Part shown: in pieces, positions 35,322-46,100 of the stretch
Layout of the letters: every line of letters begins with the position of its first letter
Numbering within the stretch: position 1 is the stretch's first letter
From: Papiliotrema nemorosa
Taxonomy: Eukaryota > Basidiomycota > Tremellomycetes > Tremellales > Rhynchogastremaceae
Assembly (NCBI GenBank): GCA_032158125.1
Contig: JASKOT010000021.1
Location: 1 to 64,000 of the forward strand
Length of the DNA stretch: 64,000 nt
Direction of reading: 5' to 3'
Notes under the pieces: generated by a model
Told to the model about the DNA's origin: nothing
Databases searched by the model: none
What the model saw: only the letters and a program-made list of their open reading frames with translations
Made by a program: the position numbers and the translations under genes

Positions 35322-36286
35322 CGGGCCAGACTGACCAGTATTCCAAACTTATCAATGGGGGACAGAAAATACGAATGGGTTTTGCATCGGATTCGTATTC
35401 CTCTCTTAAGTACATCCGTGTTCAGTCAGTAGGTCAGGATGTTCATGACAGATTGGCCTTTTCAATACGTCTATCGGTGTCGCAAGGATGGTCACAAAGC
35501 TCGCCGTATGATGCAAGACATCCTCCAATTATCTGGAATAAGACTTGATCGTGGACCCCCCCCCAGCCGGCCCGCAGGTCGAGCCAATTATCTGGAATGT
35601 TCGGGTCCAGGTTCTGCTTCGGGTGACGCTGCTTCGGTCTCGGCATAGTGTGAGCTGTGATCTTGACGCTGCAAGCTGCTCGGTCTCTCGAGGTGTCGAC
35701 TTCAAAGTCACTCGATGGCGCCATTCAGTGCAACAATGGTGCAGTCGCTTGGCTTTGATACGCTGATATCGGCCAAGTCCGGTAAACGCGCAGGATCACG
35801 TGACTTGCGATATTCAGTAGATTGACACCTCAAGAGCGCCGCTGCCAAGGGCGACTTCCACTGGCATCATCAGGCGCATACATAAGTTGCTGTGTCTTCG
35901 ACTCGCTTGTTGTACTCAGCAGAAGGCGAACGATCCGTCTGAATTTCATTTGGTGAGACAGTATTTAGCAATAACAAGGACGCGATTGGTGAGAAGTCGC
36001 ACACGCTGAGGGCGTAAGAAGATCCTGTATGATTCGAGGTGAATGCTTGCGGCTGCAGCACGTACTAAATCTGATAGAGCTCGTTCATAACATGGGATGA
36101 GAGTGAAGAGTCGAGCCAGCTTTGTCTCAGAGACCACGCGCGGAGAGCCGAAAACGGAGGTGTTTCTTTTCACGGCCATCAACTCAGCCGATAGGGTGAG
36201 GCGGCATTAGCTTCTCCTTTGAAAACGATGCCGACTTATATATGTGTATATCACACGTGCGATGGACCTCTTCCCTCTAGACAAGC
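35322..36286. other. 965-base intergenic region
   Basis: This gap separates the divergent transporter and an orphan gene. A TCACGTGA palindrome at about 35795 is the only candidate site. Frames such as minus 35946-36182 have no domain or intron context. Nothing confident is encoded here. Confidence 0.4.
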
Positions 36287-37143
36287 ATGTCACTGACATC
36301 GGGAACTTACTGCATACGTACGCTGATCACTCCTCATCAGGATGGCACCGTGAGCCTGAGACCTGTGTGTGAGGATCGTCCGGACGAACTTCCACTATCT
36401 GACTACCGATGTCTGGTGGTCGACGAAGAGGCCGGAATGTGAGTCGAGATCCGATCTTAGACTAATGTGAAGTGGCTGATATCTTGTAGCTCCTATCATC
36501 CTCTGTATCCAATGATTGGGGAGTATATCGACCACGCGGGCGGGAAGAGTGGCGTGGCGGTGGATTGCATTCGTCGACCAGCTTACAATACCGGTAAAGC
36601 AGATTCAGCTTCGAATCGTCAACAGTCTGGACAAGAAATCCCCATGTTCTGGTCCATCACGTTTGTGATTCAAGTGAGGGAGATTGACACAGCTGACGAT
36701 TTAGCCAAGACATGATCGAGAAGCAGATCGATACCTTGATAGCTCAATCTGCCGATGGGAGAACCACCATAAGTGCGTATGCGAAACCTGGCTCTCAAAC
36801 TCACCTTGACAATATCCCGGTTCAGATCTGCAAGGCAGACCGGGATGGTGAAGTATTCAAGTACCTCGTTCCAGACGCAAGTGTGTCACCGGTAACCATC
36901 CGAGCTGCCTCTAGTAAGATTACCCAAGATGGACGTCTATCGCAGAACGGTTCTACAAGGTTCAGTCCGTGCACACTGCAATTTGTCGGGACAGGTGAGA
37001 TCGAGTTCAGTGACAATCTGAACTCCCGCTACATTATACGCGGCTTTGCTGCTGGTGAGGTACCCCAACACACACAAGTTGTAGATTGTGAGGGTATACT
37101 GGTGAAAGATATCGTCTGGCGATTCCGACGAGTTAGCGAGTAG
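36287..37143 (+). CDS. Orphan protein, three exons, beta-rich
   Basis: I do not recognise this protein with confidence. Exons 36287-36438, 36490-36660 and 36705-37143 join in frame to 253 residues; the second intron uses a GTTTGT donor and TTTAG acceptor, because a GTGAGG donor nearby does not keep frame. The start MSLTSGTYCIRTL and later IPMFWSIT resemble the opening and tryptophan strands of fungal beta-trefoil protease inhibitors or lectins, but the match is only by eye. The segment VFKYLVPDASVSPVTIRA contains an LVP motif like the other orphan genes. No signal peptide or transmembrane helix. Confidence 0.6.
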
Positions 37144-37490
37144 TCTCAGTGTCAGTAGTGTTACGAGTACAGTGAAGCGAGGTAAGCAGGGGTGGGATCA
37201 TGCGTATGGCATTGACACGAGCCGACAGTTTTCCGCCCATAAGATTACTTCAATCCCAAACGATTGAGCGTTACACCGTTTACATCCAATCACAAGATCA
37301 ATTTTACGACTACGCAAGGTGGGTGTGTATGCAGATTATGAATGGTGGGCAGGTATACCATGACTCGTCTTGCAAGATTTGGTTGATTATGTGCTGGCTG
37401 TACTGTATGACTCTACACTTCTGTTCCCTACTGCTCCACCGTCTTGAGTGCTTCTTCTGATTTTAGTCCCACCTTGTTGCGCTTATCTCC
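37144..37490. other. Convergent intergenic region
   Basis: 347 bases between converging genes. A plus-strand frame ending at 37460 is Cys/Leu-rich but is preceded by no clear gene start. Nothing else seen. Confidence 0.4.
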
Positions 37491-39531
37491 CTATCCATCC
37501 ATGGCAAACAAACCCTCCTCTTCATGATCGTGCGCTGATGCAGAGTCGCCCTTCCTGTGCGGGACCTCCGCCTCCTCCTTCTCTGGCGTAGTCTGCGCCA
37601 GTCCACTGCTCGTCCTCGGCCCTCTGAGGTGCAGTCTCGAGAGTGCATTGGCCAATCCGCCAGGAAGCGATTGTCCAGGTGCATGCTCTTGCAATGCCTT
37701 GGTACCAGGTGAAGAAGGATCACCCAATGTTCTGAAGGGGTAAGACGGCCCGACATCTGCTTCCTGTTGTTTGGATACCCCTTGTGGCGAGATGGGAGAC
37801 CTCTGTTGGGTAAGGAGAGATTGGCGTGGTTGAGCTTGAGCGGTGCCGGGTCCAAAGGCAAAGTCGCCATTTCCCTTTGCATTGGAATCCACGGCGTGGC
37901 CTGCTTTTCTGGCATCTTCGCCATCCGCCGACCAGAGACCTTGCAGAAAGCCTGGGCCCATGGTTGGACCGGCCGATTGGGCGAGACGTTCCCCGCTTGA
38001 CCAGTTGAAAGCAGCTCGACCGGGCGATGCGGAGAATGACTCGTTCGAATCACGTCTGGACATCCTTCGAGCTCTTTCTCGCGGAGTAAGCAGGTCGGAC
38101 AATGAAGACGGTAGCAGGTCCTCGCCATGATCTTCTTCCTCAAGATCGTGCTCAAAGACATTCTCATATGACTGTCGCGGTAGGTTGCCGATGGGTCGAC
38201 GGGGTGACAGCACATCGGGCTGATCCATCGGTGTTTCGTGTCTGGCCCAGATGTTCTTGCGAGGTCCATCGGCAAACGAGGCTGAAAGCGGTGGTGCAGG
38301 ACTTGTACCCGCTCTGACGTCGCGCAAGCTCGAATGCGAGAACGACGACGAAAATGCTGTGGTGGGTGGCCGTAAAGGCGAGTGCACACTCGTTTTCAGC
38401 GATGTCGGCCCCGGCACTGAAGGCCGTGCAGAGAATGAGCTCGACAAAGGCGATGGCCTGGATGGCGACGAAGCACAGGCACTGGGCGGGATGGGAGATC
38501 GCGCGAACCCAGGCGAAGAACCGGTCGGACCGGCTGGCGGCGGCCCAATGGGTTCTCGGAAAGGGGAAGAAGAGATACGCTGAGGCGGAGATTGAATCGA
38601 GGAAGACAACGCCGAACGGATCGGCACTGGAGAAGCTGCCAAATCCCCTTGCGAACTCAGATCCGGTCGAAGAGCAGATCGTGACTCGCGAGCCGGGTGA
38701 CTCTCCGATTTTGCTCCGTTTTCCCGCGGGAGCGAACTTGGCGCATGACCATGACTGTTCACTCCGCCTTCCTTCTCCCTTGCTTCCAGTTGAGCGGCTT
38801 TTTTATTCTTCCTGTCCATCGACATGGGCTCCCCTGGCCGTATATGGGCCAAGGCACCTGAGATGAGCGGCCTGCCGGAGTAGCACAAGGCACTCACATT
38901 TGTGACCGAATTTGCAGTTGCCCTTCAGAAACCATTGACAGACTTCTCGCTTTCCACCTGCAAGGTCAGCTCTCATCTACGAGCAGAGCAAAGGCCTCAC
39001 CCTCTTCGTGCGAGAAAGGACAGGCAGCACCGGCAGTACAAGCCCCTGCTTTGAAAAATCGACACGGTACATGGCTCAACGCGGCGGCTAGTAAATCAGC
39101 TCTGGTTGATACGGCAACGCAGCAGACCAACCCTTTTCACCCTCCTTATCTTTCCCATCGACTGCTACATCGGCCCGCGAGCCGAGTGGACTGCTCCCAA
39201 CCACATTCGGAGACGAAGGTTTCTTATCGAATCCTCCAACCGTCCTCACTGCAGACTTTGGTCCGGCAACGCTCCTCTCCCTCCAATTATCCTCGTTAGC
39301 GCCCCCTGCGCTAGTCCCGAAACCGATAGATCTCGCTGTCCGAGTTCTAAGGGATCCTGAACGGCCAGGAGAGCTGGGAGAGCCGGGGGATTGAGCTCGA
39401 CGGGATGGTGAGCGACCGAACGAAGGGGATGCTTGAGCCGGAGTGGTGGATATGGGTTGAGGCCGCGATCTAGGAATAGGCTTGGCGGCGGCAGTGGGTA
39501 GAGGAGACGGAGATGGCAGTGGAACCGACAT
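37491..39531 (-). CDS. Tandem CCCH zinc-finger RNA-binding protein
   Basis: Two CCCH fingers assembled over three introns: CRFFKAGACTAGAACPFSH and CQWFLKGNCKFGHKC with the last Cys and His completed by CALAH. Spacing is C-x7-C-x5-C-x3-H in both, and the linker plus MSMDRKNKKAAQ after the second finger match a conserved fungal family related to Makorin-type and Lee1/Cps3-type proteins, predicted to bind RNA. The first exon (39531-about 39145) is Ser/Pro-rich (PSPLPTAAAKP...SGSLRTRTARS). The last exon (38850-37491) is a 450-residue low-complexity tail rich in Ser, Pro and Gly with the phosphosite-like RRMSRRDSNESF. Several short introns sit inside the finger region. Cytoplasmic or nuclear; partner RNAs unknown. 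Confidence 0.88.
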
Positions 39532-40415
39532 GACGAGCGGTCAGAGTGGTTCTGTGTGGATACCTGACGATGACGCGTGATATTTGCCGAATTTATGTGG
39601 TCCGGGACGATGGTAAGATGGTTGAACAAGTGTTTGAACCCTCCTTTGTATTGGTTATGAGGCGATGATTGTCAAAGGGTTTTTGTGTGCGTGCAACAGA
39701 GATTATATATGATGCGTTATCCTGCGGCAGAATGAGAGAAGCAGAAGCCCTGTAATCGTTTGGCGAGATGAAGTCTGCCTTGAACGGGTTAGAACGCGTA
39801 GGTCGTAGGGTATTGATGGCGATAGTAAATGTTGACCGAGAGCTGTCCTGCGGCGCGATTCGATGGGCGGAAGCGTGAGAGCCTCGTGTTGGCACGCGCG
39901 AACGATATGCACGTGATGAACAATGGATGTATAGATGTATGGCCGAGAGCTGATCAAGATGAGAGAGATGACTTGATATGACGAGACGAGGAGGCGAACA
40001 CGTCCGAGTCGGGTAGATGGGATGACTTCCCTGAGTGGCAAACATCCCCCCCCTACGGTAACCATGATAGCCCCATAGATAACGTGTGAATGCATACTAG
40101 ATACCCAGCATGCACTCTCGCTATCATTGAAGAGAAAGCATCCACCATCCTCACGTCCTGCTCATAAATGCCCGATGAGGTGCTGTGCAGCAGCCTGCAC
40201 CGTCGAAGAGTTGAATCTTCCGGCTACCTCCGCGCCCCTTCCCATCTCCTCACCGCCAACCGTGTAGACGGAACTTGGCTTCGGAGACGTCGAGCCTCTC
40301 GCTATCTCTCTCCAAAATCCTAATGTGGTCCTTGTGTCTGCTACTACCCTCCACCCAGCCACTGCCCCGCTGATCTTCGCTAAGCCTTCCCTCCGCCGCG
40401 TCGGCATGCATACCG
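39532..40415. promoter_or_regulatory. Upstream region of the CCCH protein gene
   Basis: 884 bases between the CCCH gene start and the 3' end of DHH1, both leftward. It should contain the CCCH promoter and leader and the DHH1 3' untranslated region. A C-run at about 40048 and a GGTAACCATGA motif are visible; frames here are not protein-like. Confidence 0.45.
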
Positions 40416-42401
40416 CTATGCACCTGGAGCAGGGCCTCGAGGTGGACCCGATGATGGACCACCACGTCCTCGCCCTCCTCGACCTCTGCCTCCACCACCT
40501 CTACCGCCCCTCCCGCCTTGTTCTCGGCCACCGTTGTGGCCTCCGCCTGAGTTGGTGGCTCGGGGGTTTTGCCCATTCCCAGACTGAGTCTCGCCGTTCG
40601 TACCATTTGATCCGTCAGTGGTTGCAGTCGCGTTTCGACTGTTGTTTGGGACAGACCGAGGAGCTGCGTCTCTGACGGGAGCGGCTTGAGCAGGCACCGC
40701 AGCGGATGAGGCCTGGGGTTGCACTGAAGCTGGAGGTGCAGCCGCTAATCTGGGGGGAGCTGCTCGAGGCGGTGATGGCTCTTCTGGAGCGATGGATGAG
40801 GGAGCAACGTATAAGACCGGGTCAATGATAGCTGGGATGGGCGCAATCTCAGTGCCCAATTCCGATTCTATTCGGTACAAGTTGTGTCGGTCCTCGATCT
40901 GAGCTGTCAGCTTTGATGGTCCGAAAGCGCCCCGTTGTCCACTCACGGTGAGCAGAGAGATGGCGAGACCAAGATGTCCGAAACGACCAGATCGACCACT
41001 GAGATGTCAGTAAGGAATGATTTGGAAAGGCCGAACGAACATTCGGTGGAGATAAGACTCGGCCGTCCGGGGGAAATCAAAGTTGATGACGACGTTTACA
41101 GCTTGAATATCGATACCACGAGTGAGGAGATCTGAAGGTCAATTACAGCTTCCATCATACCCCTTCAGTACATACCAGAGCAAACAAGGTTACGTGTCAT
41201 TCCGTTTCGGAAATCGTGGAAGACTCGGTTTCGATGCGCTTGAAGCATCTTGGCGTGAGAGTAGAAGCAAGAATAACCTAGTTCAGTGATTTTCTTTGCT
41301 AGGAGTTCGACTCGATTGGTCGAATTGCAGAATATGATAGATTGGTTGATTTGCAGCTGAAATTTCAGAAAAATTCCGACGAGATGTGACGCAGTGGGCT
41401 GACCTTTGAGAAAAGAGTATTGAGGCAGTGAACCTTTTGTCGTTCTTCGACGTAGGCGTAGTATTGGGTCACACCCTTGAGGGTGAGTTCATCCATGAGA
41501 TTCACCTCGAAAGGTTGAACCATATGACGATCCTGACTGTCAGTTCAACAGCGTGAGGGCAAGGAACCGGATTCACTGAGAAGTCTTTAACGATGTAGGG
41601 GAAAGTAGCAGAGAAGAGCATGACCTGTCGCTCTCGAGGACAAAGAGCGAGTAGTTGCTCGATAACCGGGGTAAACTCTTCGCTCAACAGCTTGTCTGCC
41701 TCGTCCATGACGAAGCTCTCGCATCTTCGCAAATCCGCGATGCCCTTGCCTCCCAGATCCAGGATACGACCTGGTGTGCCGACGAGGATATGGACGGGTT
41801 GTTGTAGACGCATGATATCGTCTCGAAGTGTTGTTCCTCCAGTAGTGACCATGACTTCTAATCCTTTGATGTGGCTTCCGAGGGTTTTGCATACTTGTGA
41901 TGTTTGTAAAGCGAGTTCTCGAGTGGGAACGAGGAGGACGGCTTGAATGTGATTGGCGCTTGTATTGATTCGGTTGAGGGTGGGGATGATGAATGAAGCA
42001 GTCTGATCTCGTCAGCTTCAAACGTCATGTGAGGAGAAAGGCTAACCTTTCCGGTACCATTTTTTGCCCTGGCTAAGATATCTCTACCAGAGAGTGCCAT
42101 TGGGATTGCTTGTTCTTGGATAGGACTGGGTCTTTCGAATCCAGCAGTGTAGATACCCATGAGCAGCTCTCGCTTCAGATCAAAATCGTCGAAGGAGGTG
42201 CCCGAAGTGTTGAGAACATCCTGAAAGGGTAAGCATGGTTGGTCCTGGGTTTCTCGAGTAGCACTCTGACCTCTGTTTGAGGACGGTCATCTTTGGGAGG
42301 GGCGGTCAGACCCGCTCGGTAGTCTTGTTGCCTGTACAACGTCAGTGCGATTGAAGATTGACACGAGGCAGAGAGGGGGACACATACGAAGACGACGCCA
42401 T
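40416..42401 (-). CDS. DHH1: DEAD-box RNA helicase DHH1 (Vad1)
   Basis: Translation repressor and decapping activator of P-bodies; the Cryptococcus ortholog Vad1 is a virulence-associated regulator (established knowledge). The first exon is tiny (ATG at 42401, MASSS), joining to [20 protein letters not shown]. All helicase motifs are intact: Q motif [14 protein letters not shown], motif [58 protein letters not shown] and [10 protein letters not shown]. The N- and C-terminal extensions bear the Dhh1-specific [17 protein letters not shown]. The tail is Ala/Pro-rich and ends in a glycine-arginine RGG block ([20 protein letters not shown]). Introns of about 50-60 nt. Confidence 0.95.
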
Positions 42402-43114
42402 TGCGCAGGTCGAGGTGAAAGAGAGCTTGTTAGGTTGAAAGGTGGGCTACCACAGGCCTTTGCCGTGGTGCTTGTTACAGAGCAAAGACTGGGGGGTCTC
42501 GAAACGGACTCGTTGTTCGTCTCAGTTCACTGATGAGACTTGAACGCCCTGCTGGAGGTTGTCTGAATTGGGATGTGTGTGGTGGTACCTTGTTTGAAAG
42601 GCCGTCAAAGTTAGCTGAGTAGCGTTGAGTATAGCGACGAGGTGTTGTGGACAGGAATGAGGAGAGAAGGGGAGGACCAAGAGGGTCGCTGAAGGTAGAA
42701 AGTGACGAGCATATCCTGCGAGCCTATTTCATCCATCATGCCCCTCTCAATTTGATTCCGCTCATCCCCCATGCGCCTATTTTCAGACGCGCTTGATCTT
42801 CCACCTGAAACCGCGCCTCGCTGGAAATGACAACAACAATCCGTCGCATAGCGGGGAGCATCCCATCACACATAGCATAGCATACCTCATCAGCGCATCC
42901 AAATCGCTTGTGGAAGCAATAGATCACTTTGAGAAGGCTGTATAGCCCTCACCAGAAAGCGACAGCTGGCACTCTCTATTTTCGACCGTGCGGTTACCCC
43001 TTTGGCGGGACGCTGCCGGATACATATACACCGTGCGCCAGGGTCACCCTACTCGTTGCCACCTTTCCTTCCTTTCCTTCTCGACCTGATCGGAGCAATC
43101 TGAGAATTGTCAAC
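42402..43114. promoter_or_regulatory. Divergent promoter, DHH1 / myosin II
   Basis: 713 bases between the two start codons. Long for this window, consistent with long 5' leaders on either side. No clear TATA box or coding frame; a pyrimidine-rich CCTTCCTTTCCTTC stretch precedes the myosin start by about 40 bases. Confidence 0.45.
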
Positions 43115-46100
43115 ATGGACCTCACACAGCTCCTTCGCCGGAGCAAACGAGATGTTATGACGGACGCAGCTGCACAGGCCGAATTCAACGAGAAGAGGTG
43201 CGTTTGATCAACATCAACCATATCAGTGACGGATGAGAGAGCTGACGATCGCTTGTTACCTACCTCAACACCTCTATACACATCAACAATTATGGTTCAA
43301 CCAACGCCTGCTCCTCGTTGCCCTATACACACGCCGACTATAATTGCATTATATGAACCGCTTGATCCGAAATCTAGACGGGTCTGGATACCTGACGCCG
43401 CCGAAGGGTTCCTTCCGGGTTGGATCAAATCGCAAGAGGGAGATGAGCACAGTAAGGAAGCCATCGCAGAGGTGGTGGTCGCAGCCACCGGGGAGGTCAG
43501 GAGGCTTCCTATGTATAGTCTGTCTCCGATGAATCCACCTCAATTTGACGGGGTGGAGGATATCGCGGACTTGACTCATCTCAACGAAGCGAGCGTGATC
43601 AATAATCTCAGACAGCGATATGGCGCTGCAAACATATATGTGAGCTGTATTCGTCGTCGAGTAGAACCCTGCTAACGAGCAGACATACTCTGGGTTAGTC
43701 CACATGCGAGATGCATTTGCTGAAGAAGAGCTGATGGATCCAGGCTATTCTTGATATCACTCAACCCCTACCGATCACTTCCCATCTACACCCCTCGTAT
43801 CATCTCGCAATACCGTACAAAGAGAAAAGAGGAGAACCCTCCACATATATTTGCTGTTGCTGAGCGGGCTTGGCAGCAGATCGGCGAGGAAAGGGAATCA
43901 CAAAGCATCCTCATCACGTATGACATCTGAGTCAACAGTTGGCGGCTTGGCTGATGTACAGAGGAGAGTCGGGTGCTGGAAAGACTGAAAACACCAAGAA
44001 GGTGATACAGTACTTGGCGGCTATCGCATCCTCCACCATCCCTTCCGAAGCGGAATCTTCGTCTTCTGCTTTAGCCCGTTCCAAGTCGATCTCAAACGCT
44101 CCAGCCATTGGTCTACCTCGTTCTTCCAGCTTTAAAGGCAAGGAGGCCCAGGACATTGACCTAGCCGCCAATGCCACTGGTCTTGGCCTGCTCGAACGCC
44201 AGATTCTGCAAGCCAATCCCATCCTCGAATCTTTCGGAAATGCTCAAACAATGCGAAACAACAACTCGAGTCGATTTGGAAAGTTCATCAGGATCTTCTT
44301 CTCTCCTTCCGGAGCGATTGCAGGGGCGAACATCGATTGGTATCTGCTGGAGAAGAGCAGAGTGACCAAGAGAGCAGATGGAGAGAGATGTTTCCACGTG
44401 TTCTACCAATTGTTACGGGGAGCGAAAGAGGCAGGATTGGCAGGTGGGTACGCTGGACTGCTGTGAGCTGAATCTAGGACCGCTCCTGCTTTCTGGCGGT
44501 CCAGAGAATTTTGCATACCTGAAGAACAGCCGTCGGCAGGTTGATGGAGTGGATGATTTGGAAGAATGGAGGTTGCTGAGGGTGAGCTTGCGTTTTTGTG
44601 AACCCCAAACTCGGAGCTGATCAATCTTAGGATGCTTTGAATGTCGTTGGCTTCACGGCTCAGGAACAGCTGGAACTGTTCCGGGTTCCAGCCATGATCC
44701 TGCACATCGGCAATCTGGTTCTCACGGGCTCGGGATCCGATCAAGCGTTCTTTGCGCCTGAGTCCCAGTCGGTTGCGGAGAAAGTCTGTCACTTGTTGGG
44801 TATACCCGTCCAAGACTTCACCAAGACTGTCACTCGGCCCAAGGTTCGGGCAGGCCGGGAATGGGTGACACAATCGAGGACGAAGAAGCAAGCCGAAGAT
44901 GAGCTAGCCGCTCTCTGCAAATTCATGTACGAGAAGACTTTTGGCTGGATGGTCGAGAGGATCAACAAAGCGCTAGACCGGCCCAGCGCGAAGGCGTGAG
45001 CCACTTTCCCGGGAGACAATGCCGTGTCAGCTGAGCCCTAGACTGTCCATCGGTGTTCTTGATATCGCTGGTTTCGAAATCTTTGGTTCGTCGATTTTTT
45101 CCGAGATCGAATGCTTGATGCTGACGAGACAGTCGAGAACAGCTATGAGCAGCTGCTGATCAACTTCACCAATGAGAAGCTGGTGAGTAAAGCCTATATT
45201 GGAATCGAAGCTCACCTATAGCAACAATTCTTCAACTTTCACATGTTCACGCTGGAGCAAGAAGAGTACGCCAGGGAGGGCATCGAGTGGAACTATGTCA
45301 ACTTTGGACTCGATTTGCAACCCACGATCGAGCTGATCGAATCGTCGCAGCCCGTCGGTATATTATCGACCCTCGACGAGGAGTGTATCATGCCAAAGGC
45401 TACCGACAAGACCTTTACGGAAAAGGTTCAGCAACAATGGGAGACGCCTAAACATGGGGGAGCCCGGCATGCCGGCTCGGCCAAATTTGTGCCCTCTCGG
45501 CTCGCCGAGGGGTTTACTGTCAAACATTACGCTGGAGATGTCGAGTACCGGACCGATGGGTGGCTAGAGAAGAACAAGGATCCGATCAACGACGCACTTG
45601 CTCGGCTCTGTGCCCAGTCTGAAGTACCTGCTGTTGCGACGCTGTTCTCCGAATACGCGGAAGAGTCTGCGCCTACCGGTGTACACCGCAAGGTCAAGCG
45701 CGGAGCATTCAGGACCGTTGGTCAACGACACAAAGAACAACTCGGCCAGCTCATGGCTCAACTATCGACCACTCAGCCGCACTTCGTCAGATGTATCGTA
45801 CCAAACTCGGAGAAGAAGCCCGGAAAGGTCGAGGTCAATCTTGTCCTGGATCAACTGCGATGTAACGGTGTGCTGGAAGGTATTCGTATCGCTCGTCTAG
45901 GATACCCGAATCGTCACTCTTTCGCCGAGTTTAGACAGCGATACGAAGTCCTCACTCCTGGTGTCATCCCGCAAGGATACATGGACGGGCGAAAGGCCGC
46001 AGGCAGAATTGCCGAAGCGCTCGAGCTCGACAAGGACTTTTACAAGATCGGAACTACCAAAATCTTCTTCAAAGCTGGTGTGCTGGCCGAGCTGGAGGAA

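Noticed and set aside
35946..36182. Minus-strand 78-residue frame
   Set aside because: Lies in the upstream region of an orphan gene; no domain and no sign of splicing to another exon.
40250..40606. 118-residue frame overlapping the DHH1 tail
   Set aside because: A different reading frame of the RGG-rich repeat region; the glycine-arginine frame is the real one.
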